A DNA stretch of 12,245 bases from Bacillota bacterium (GTDB lineage: Bacteria > Bacillota > UBA4882 > UBA8346), in NCBI GenBank assembly GCA_003501365.1, contig DNPP01000089.1:1351-13595 (forward strand), read 5' to 3'. The translations under genes and the position numbers were made by a program. A model generated the notes under the pieces. The model made no database searches. It was not told the DNA's origin and saw only the letters and a program-made list of their open reading frames with translations. This document shows positions 8,322 to 12,245 of this stretch, one piece after another (position 1 is the stretch's first letter; each line of letters begins with the position of its first letter).

Positions 8322-8356
8322 ATACTTGCGAGGCGATTATTTCACCTCGCAAGTAT
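8322..8356 (+). terminator. hairpin after the binding-protein gene, probable attenuator or RNA stabiliser
   Basis: A perfect 12-bp stem, ATACTTGCGAGG with CCTCGCAAGTAT, has an 11-nt loop and starts 12 nt after the stop codon. There is no T run, so full termination is unlikely. Hairpins at this place in binding-protein operons commonly protect the upstream mRNA, or reduce read-through so that the binding protein exceeds the permeases. That role is inferred here. Confidence 0.7.
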
Positions 8357-8385
8357 ATAAAACGCAGATAAGGTTGGGAATATTG

Positions 8386-9291
8386 ATGATAAAAAAAGAC
8401 GACTACAGTTTTAACTCCTTACAAAAGAATGAAAAGCTAACGGGTATGCTTTTTATTGGTCCTACAATTTTGGGTTTAGTGGCCATAATACTTATTCCTC
8501 TTCTGTATTCGTTGGTAATCAGTTTTTCCGATTATAATTTTATCCATCCCGTTATCTCTTCGTTTGTGGGTTTCCAAAATTTTTTAAAAGCCTTTTCAGA
8601 CCAATACTTTTGGAATTCATTGTGGGTCACTATAGAATTTGTGGTAGTTGTGGTTGGTTTGGAACTGCTTCTGGGATTCATGATAGCCATGCTTCTAAAC
8701 CGTGATATAAAGCTTAAGGGCTTATATTACGCGATCTTAACTATACCCATGGTGATGTCTCCGATTGCAGTATCGCTAATATGGAAAATGTTATTACATC
8801 AAGAATTGGGTATTGTCAATTATGTTCTTTCTTCGTTCGGAATTGGCTCGGTTAATTGGTTGGGCAGTACTCACGGGACTCTACTAACTTTAATTTTGGT
8901 AGATATATGGCACCAAATATCTTTTATGATATTAGTTCTGCTGGCCGGCTTGGTTTCATTGCCGCTTGAACCCTATCAAGCTGCTAAAATTGATGGAGCC
9001 AATGCTTTGCAAATATTATTTAAAATAACGATCCCGTTAATGAAGCCGGTCATTGCGACGGTTGTCTTGATTCGTACGATTATGGCATTTCGGACCTATG
9101 ATTTGGTTTATATAATGACCAAAGGCGGTCCAGGTGTTAGTACGGATGTCTTAAGCTATTTTATTTACAAGAAGACGTTTATGAGTTTGGACTTGGCGCA
9201 AGCCTCGGCAATCAGTTGGGTGTTATTATTGTTAGTTCTGTTGGTTGTCTTTGGTTTGTTTCGATATCTGGAGAGCGAGGAGACAGCTTAA
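8386..9291 (+). CDS. sugar ABC transporter permease, MalF/UgpA type
   Basis: Inner-membrane CUT1 permease of 301 residues with six hydrophobic segments, the first in LTGMLFIGPTILGLVAIILI. The EAA loop starts at residue 195 as EPYQAAKIDGAN, with Gly204, and ends IPLMKPVI. The MTKGGPG segment near the C-terminus is typical of the MalF/UgpA side. The frame is open back to 8326, but that part is made by the hairpin arm at 8322-8356, so the ATG at 8386 is chosen; its product starts MIKKDDYS. The ribosome binding site is weak (AAGGTTGGGA, about 8370-8380). No ATPase gene is in the locus, so a shared MsmX/UgpC-like ATPase elsewhere is expected. The stop codon overlaps the next ATG by one base (TAATG), implying coupled translation. 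Confidence 0.94.
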   Translation: MIKKDDYSFNSLQKNEKLTGMLFIGPTILGLVAIILIPLLYSLVISFSDYNFIHPVISSFVGFQNFLKAFSDQYFWNSLWVTIEFVVVVVGLELLLGFMIAMLLNRDIKLKGLYYAILTIPMVMSPIAVSLIWKMLLHQELGIVNYVLSSFGIGSVNWLGSTHGTLLTLILVDIWHQISFMILVLLAGLVSLPLEPYQAAKIDGANALQILFKITIPLMKPVIATVVLIRTIMAFRTYDLVYIMTKGGPGVSTDVLSYFIYKKTFMSLDLAQASAISWVLLLLVLLVVFGLFRYLESEETA

Positions 9292-10106
9292 TGAACCAGG
9301 CTCTTAGGTTAAAAAAGATTTTAGCGGTTGAAGTTGCCCGAGAAGCCGGGAATCTTTTGTGTCGGCTTAGGAAAAATTTACAGGTTGAGGAAAAAGGCAA
9401 ATGGAACTGGGTTACTAATGCGGATAAGCAGTCGGAAAAACTAATAACAGAGTCTATCAAAAGTTTTTTCCCTGATGATTTTATCTATGGGGAAGAAGGA
9501 GGAGGGGCCAACGTAGAAGCCCTCCAAAGTCTAGATCAAATCTGGATTGTCGATCCGTTGGATGGAACTAACAATTATGTCCAAGGATTTAATCACTTTG
9601 CGGTATCCATAGCATATTGGGATAAAGGGATTCCTATGATAGGAGTGGTTTTCGCCCCGGCGATGAATGAATTATTCGTTGCTTCCCGGGGTGATGGGAC
9701 TTTGTGCAATTATGAACCGATTCGGGTATCTACCAGGGAGTATTTAAAAGATTCTTTTGTTGGGACCGGAATCCCTTATGAATCAGATGCTTATGGAAAT
9801 ATTAATAGTGATCATATCAAGAATTTCCTTGCACAAACGCACAATTTACGTTGTATGGGAGCAGCAACTTTAGACTTTGCCAATGTCGCGTTAGGACGTT
9901 TAGATGGTTTTTGGGAATATGGGTTAGCTCCCTGGGATGTTGCTGCAGGTATTTTATTGGTACAAGAAGCAGGGGGAATGGTAACCAATTTCTGCGGAGG
10001 CCAAGTTGATATTTTTGCTGGAAGAATTGTAGCGTCGAATCGACATATTCATTCGGAAATGTTGGAAGTCCTTTCCTTGGGAAAGACCGGTATGATGAAT
10101 GGGTAG
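9291..10106 (+). CDS. inositol-monophosphatase-family phosphatase
   Basis: Mg2+-dependent, Li+-sensitive-type phosphomonoesterase family, 271 residues, cytoplasmic. All metal-site motifs are present: GEEGG at 67-71, DPLDGTNNY from 88, and WDVAAG at 215-220. Family members act on inositol-1-phosphate, fructose-1,6-bisphosphate, histidinol phosphate, PAP or other sugar phosphates. The substrate cannot be chosen from motifs alone. The ATG at 9291 overlaps the stop codon of the MalF-type permease, and GAGCGAGGAG at 9273-9282 is well spaced, so the in-frame extension to 9216 is rejected. Tight coupling to the transporter, and a kinase in the same locus, suggest it handles a pathway sugar phosphate. 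It is the last gene before the duplicated aspartokinase fragment. Confidence 0.94.
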   Translation: MNQALRLKKILAVEVAREAGNLLCRLRKNLQVEEKGKWNWVTNADKQSEKLITESIKSFFPDDFIYGEEGGGANVEALQSLDQIWIVDPLDGTNNYVQGFNHFAVSIAYWDKGIPMIGVVFAPAMNELFVASRGDGTLCNYEPIRVSTREYLKDSFVGTGIPYESDAYGNINSDHIKNFLAQTHNLRCMGAATLDFANVALGRLDGFWEYGLAPWDVAAGILLVQEAGGMVTNFCGGQVDIFAGRIVASNRHIHSEMLEVLSLGKTGMMNG

Positions 10107-10141
10107 TGGTATAAAATCTACTACATGATTCAAAAGATGCG

Positions 10142-10447
10142 TCAATTTAGGGCATTAATCTTTATATAGGGATGAAGGTTAAGTTTGCAGCCCAGCTTTT
10201 CGACAATCTCCAAATAACGGTTGCCGATTAATTGAAAGACTTCCTCAAAGGGAATCACTTGCTCCGCCTGAGCATGACAAAGATAAAGCAGATCGGTGAT
10301 CTTTTGGTCCGCGGCATTGCGTTTTCCCGGAGCAGACGGTACCACATAGCGCCTCTCGGTGTCCGCTTGAATGATTGCTTGAACCTTCTGAAACTGGCCG
10401 GCATCCGCCGGCGATGAACCGCCAAACTTAACGACTTTAATCCCCAT
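10142..10447 (-). pseudogene. truncated duplicate of the aspartokinase 5' end
   Basis: From the ATG at 10447 the first 92 codons correspond to those of the intact gene at 1238. After 10170 the frame runs into unrelated sequence and stops after 101 residues. The kinase active site and both ACT regions are missing, so no enzyme can be made. Of 11 coding substitutions relative to the intact copy, 7 change the residue, including L13P right after KFGGSS and R20Q. That fits relaxed selection. The intact copy keeps the family-like residues, so this copy is the one decaying. Promoter and ribosome binding site are retained, so it may still be transcribed leftwards towards the phosphatase gene. Confidence 0.9.
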
Positions 10448-10552
10448 TTGATAACGCTCCTTCGGAAACATTCGTTACGTTGTAAGTCTAATAAATCCAA
10501 TTATTTATCCATGATAAAACCCGCTCATCCAAAAGTCAAGCCGTATTGCAAA
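10170..10552. repeat. 383-bp direct repeat, copy B
   Basis: Same orientation as 961-1343, with 370 of 383 positions identical and no gaps. It contains the truncated aspartokinase start, its ribosome binding site and its promoter. Flanking sequences on both sides differ from those of copy A. It marks the right border of the sugar locus. Confidence 0.95.
10511..10539 (-). promoter_or_regulatory. duplicated aspartokinase promoter
   Basis: On the minus strand, TTGACT (10539-10534), 17 nt and TATCAT (10516-10511) are unchanged from the promoter at 1302-1330; the one substitution nearby is in the spacer. If active it drives transcription through the pseudogene and antisense into the 3' end of the phosphatase gene. 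Confidence 0.65.
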
Positions 10553-10727
10553 ACAGAAAAGAGTCCGATTGAAATAGGGGGTGCCGTTAGTTGCATCATT
10601 GCCGGCGCTAGAATTATTTAAAAGATAATCGTAATTTAAGGGCTTGAGTACGCATAGAAGTCGATTCGAAGCGTAAATATATTGCAGTACCGATGAAAAT
10701 TTATAATGAGGAAGGCGTAATATAATT

Positions 10728-10892
10728 ATGGGCAAGGACAAAAAAGGCACCCAAAAACGTTTTGTTATTAATATTGCGGGAACCATCAATCCTGATAAGA
10801 ACATCAATGATATTGAGCAGAAATTTATTGATTTTGTCAATGAATTGCGCAACGAAGGCCATGAAATAGATAAGGCTGAGTTTGATGAATGA
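10728..10892 (+). CDS. small hypothetical protein, 54 aa
   Basis: An ATG at 10728 opens a 54-residue frame ending with TGA at 10890-10892. AGGAAGG (10709-10715) lies 12 nt upstream, slightly long but usable. The product is soluble-looking and highly charged: a basic start (MGKDKKGTQKR), a short hydrophobic strand FVINIAGTI, then an acidic amphipathic helix from about residue 27 to the end. Composition and the strand-helix layout look protein-like rather than random. No family was recognised. A 115-residue frame on the other strand (10505-10852) covers it but has no protein-like character. Moderate confidence that it is a real gene. Confidence 0.5.
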   Translation: MGKDKKGTQKRFVINIAGTINPDKNINDIEQKFIDFVNELRNEGHEIDKAEFDE

Positions 10893-10900
10893 ATTAATAA

Positions 10901-10984
10901 CCTGAAGGTAAGCCAAATTTAAAGGGAGCTATTGCTATTGCGGTTGCCATGCAAAACGGGTATGAACTTCCTGAATCGATGTAG
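10901..10984 (+). pseudogene. possible 3' gene remnant
   Basis: A frame bounded by TAA just before 10901 and TAG at 10982-10984 reads PEGKPNLKG, then AIAIAVAMQNGYELPESM. It looks like the C-terminal end of a protein and is directly followed by a terminator-like hairpin. There is no start codon with a ribosome binding site. It may be the tail of a lost gene or chance; the parent protein was not recognised. Confidence 0.3.
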
Positions 10985-10987
10985 TCA

Positions 10988-11019
10988 AGCCCTACCAGCT
11001 TTCGGCGAAGGGTTTTTTT
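10988..11019 (+). terminator. probable rho-independent terminator 1
   Basis: AGCCCT pairs with AGGGTT (6 bp including one G-U) around a 15-nt loop, and seven Ts follow. It lies just after the small gene and the possible remnant, so it would end their transcript. Confidence 0.55.
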
Positions 11020-11098
11020 GTATATAGCGGGAACTTCTCCAAAGGGATGCCGTTATAATAATTAAATCTCCTTTTTCATTATCACCCTCCTCATGATT

Positions 11099-11132
11099 GC
11101 CCTACTACCTGGTTTTAGGTAGTGGGGCTTTT
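11099..11132 (+). terminator. probable rho-independent terminator 2
   Basis: A 12-bp stem, GCCCTACTACCT with AGGTAGTGGGGC (one G-U pair), has a 6-nt loop and is followed by TTTT. It is preceded by TTTTTCATTA and CCCTCC, a context repeated before terminator 3. No gene between terminators 1 and 2 accounts for it. Confidence 0.65.
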
Positions 11133-11220
11133 GTTACTTACCGGCTGTATTTATTTTACTTTTTTGTAATCTCAATGATACGTATTGGACATACAAAAAT
11201 AGTATATTGTAATTGTACTT

Positions 11221-11279
11221 TTTTTCATTACTCCCTCCCTTTTAAATGCCCTCTTCGGAGGGTTATTTTTTTTGCTCAT
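11221..11279 (+). terminator. probable rho-independent terminator 3 with a repeated upstream motif
   Basis: CCCTC and GAGGG (11249-11253 and 11258-11262) close a TTCG tetraloop, a very stable fold, followed within 3 nt by a run of Ts. Upstream, TTTTTCATTA then CTCCCTCCC and TGCCCT echo the layout before the hairpin at 11099. On the opposite strand the same motif looks like a Shine-Dalgarno followed by ATGAAAAA, but the minus-strand frame from 11228 is only 18 codons. Confidence 0.6.
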
Positions 11280-11478
11280 TGAGTCTGCTGAAGGGCGATA
11301 ATTACTCCGTCAACCTGCGTCTCCAACGCATTTGGAGCTAAGAAGAGACTTTCCCCCTGCCCACGCCAGTGCAAACAAAAACCCCAATCTTATTCCGGAA
11401 GGCAATATCCGCCATACTTTTACCAATTTGAAAAGACAAGTTGACTATCCTATTTACTCAGGAAAAAATTTTAAAAAT

Positions 11479-11569
11479 TTTTACCATGAAGAGCATGAAG
11501 GTCATGAAGTTTTTTAGTAGAGCTTCGCTCTAGTTCTTCATGTTCTTCATGACCTTCATGGTGGAAAAA
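11479..11569. repeat. large imperfect hairpin built from 9-nt CATGAAGNN units
   Basis: The left arm has three CATGAAG units at 9-nt spacing (about 11484-11509). The right arm (11536-11569) carries three reverse-complement CTTCATG units. At the tip, TAGAGC and GCTCTA pair around TTC (11518-11532). The element can fold as one long stem and is flanked by T- and A-rich ends. In one frame it encodes the HEEHEGHE-type text often seen in spurious database proteins. Similar GAAG-rich hairpin repeats occur in many bacterial genomes, and this is probably a small non-autonomous repetitive element (inference). Confidence 0.65.
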
Positions 11570-12100
11570 GATCTTTTCTTTGCATTTTTGGCCGCGTTCG
11601 CATTCCTTTGCCAGTGATTCTCCCCAGTTCAAAAGATTTAGCCCTTTTATAGTCCCTGAGCTAAAGGAATAGTCAATAAAGACAAAGATTAGTGATCATC
11701 GGCACTAAACAGCCGAGGAAATGGGTTTGTTTTACCGACAAGGCTCTAGCTAACCGGTTCGGATGATAATTCAACTCTTTGACCGTAGAAAGTACTTTGG
11801 TAGTCAATGTACACTAACTATACAGCTTTGATTGATTACAGCCGAAACCGTTGCTACTAAAACCCCGGCTGTTTCAATCCCGTCTCTGATTGCGCAATGC
11901 ATTTCATAATATATAAAAAATAAAATTTTGGGAATGAAGGATTTTTTTCCCAAGTAATGAATCATTTGGTATAGGTTCTAACCGTTTAGAAAAAATTCGT
12001 TCAAGGTCGAACTTTGGATACGGTAGATTGCCATCAATTATATATCCTGGCTTGGTTTAGAAATGGATGGTTTCTACTTGAGCTTAAAATTAGGGGGTGA
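11570..12100. other. stretch without recognisable genes
   Basis: No frame with protein-like content or a convincing ribosome binding site was found on either strand, and no tRNA or rRNA was recognised. One weak hairpin, ACAGCCG with CGGCTGT around a 21-nt loop (11838-11872), has no T run. The stretch from about 11910 is AT-rich. The segment may be non-coding spacer or decayed genes. Confidence 0.5.
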
Positions 12101-12245
12101 GTGAAATTATTTCCGAGCTTTGATCTACAGGGGAGGTGATGCCGGATATTTGATCGGATGGAGAGGAGATGGTTCCATTGGTTTAACGAGTGGGTTTTAT
12201 GTAAAACTAATGCATTTGCCAAAAGCGAATAATTAGAAAAGGAGA
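12101..12245 (+). promoter_or_regulatory. leader of a gene beyond the right edge
   Basis: Several strong Shine-Dalgarno-like strings are packed here. AGGGGGTGA near 12090-12100 is followed by a very short GTG frame. GGGGAGGTG (12130-12138) runs into ATG and a 4-codon frame. GGAGAGGAG precedes a 5-codon frame at 12168. A 24-codon frame (12158-12232, starting MERRWFHWFNEW) ends 4 nt before AAAAGGAGA at the window edge. The last string is probably the ribosome binding site of the next gene. Whether any minimal frame is a leader peptide is uncertain. Confidence 0.35.

Noticed and set aside
8326..8385. Upstream TTG start for the MalF-type permease, adding 20 residues
   Set aside because: The extension is encoded by the hairpin after the binding-protein gene and lacks a suitable ribosome binding site. 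The ATG at 8386 gives a normal N-terminus.
9216..9290. Upstream start for the phosphatase, adding 25 residues
   Set aside because: It would overlap the last membrane segment of the permease gene. The ATG at 9291 has a good ribosome binding site and the classic TAATG overlap.
10505..10852. Minus-strand frame of 115 codons
   Set aside because: It runs through the duplicated promoter and antisense to the small gene at 10728, has no ribosome binding site, and its composition looks random.
11097..11282. Plus-strand frame of 61 codons
   Set aside because: It begins inside one terminator hairpin and ends past another, and its hydrophobic content comes from T-rich non-coding DNA.
11332..11517. Plus-strand frame ending in HEEHEGHEVF
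   Set aside because: The ending is the translated CATGAAG repeat element, a well-known source of spurious proteins, and the start lacks a ribosome binding site.
11479..11569. Short CRISPR-like array
   Set aside because: The 7-nt units are spaced every 9 nt with no unique spacers, and the arms are inverted, so this is a hairpin repeat and not a CRISPR array.
12034..12222. Minus-strand frame of 62 codons
   Set aside because: It starts at TTG without a ribosome binding site and lies opposite strong plus-strand Shine-Dalgarno strings. No protein features are visible.

Overview
The window looks like chromosomal DNA of a Gram-positive-type bacterium, most probably Bacillota (class not determinable). 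The pointers are strong purine-rich Shine-Dalgarno sites, good sigma-A-like promoters, an aspartokinase of the kind common in Bacillota, and a CUT1 sugar importer with no ATPase gene of its own. No rRNA, tRNA, CRISPR array or transposase was seen.

Layout. (1) Positions 1-1238, minus strand: an aspartate kinase gene whose 3' end lies outside the window, with a clear promoter at 1302-1330. (2) Positions 1239-1799: a long divergent leader. (3) Positions 1800-10106, plus strand: eight co-directional genes forming a sugar or polyol catabolic locus. In order they are a DeoR-family repressor, a BtpA/SgcQ-family TIM-barrel protein, an FGGY carbohydrate kinase, a short-chain dehydrogenase, a MalG-type permease, an extracellular solute-binding protein, a MalF-type permease and an inositol-monophosphatase-family phosphatase. 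(4) Positions 10170-10552: a second, decaying copy of the first 92 codons and the promoter of the aspartokinase. (5) Positions 10553-12245: gene-poor DNA with one plausible 54-aa gene, a possible gene remnant, three terminator-like hairpins, a large hairpin made of 9-nt repeats, and at the right edge a Shine-Dalgarno-like sequence for a gene beyond the window.

How the genes could work together (inference). The binding protein and two permeases import a sugar or sugar alcohol, using an ATPase encoded elsewhere. The dehydrogenase and kinase convert it to a phosphorylated ketose or related compound. The BtpA protein probably acts on a phosphorylated intermediate. The phosphatase either trims a sugar phosphate or limits its build-up. 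The DeoR repressor would sense a phosphorylated intermediate and may act at tandem ATGAAACTTT boxes just upstream of a promoter before the kinase gene. The substrate cannot be read from the sequence.

The most striking structural feature is that the whole catabolic locus lies between two direct 383-bp repeats (961-1343 and 10170-10552; 13 mismatches, no gaps). These carry the start and promoter of the aspartokinase gene. This is the arrangement left by single-crossover (Campbell-type) integration of a circle, or by a tandem duplication, and it would let the locus be lost by recombination while keeping an intact aspartokinase.
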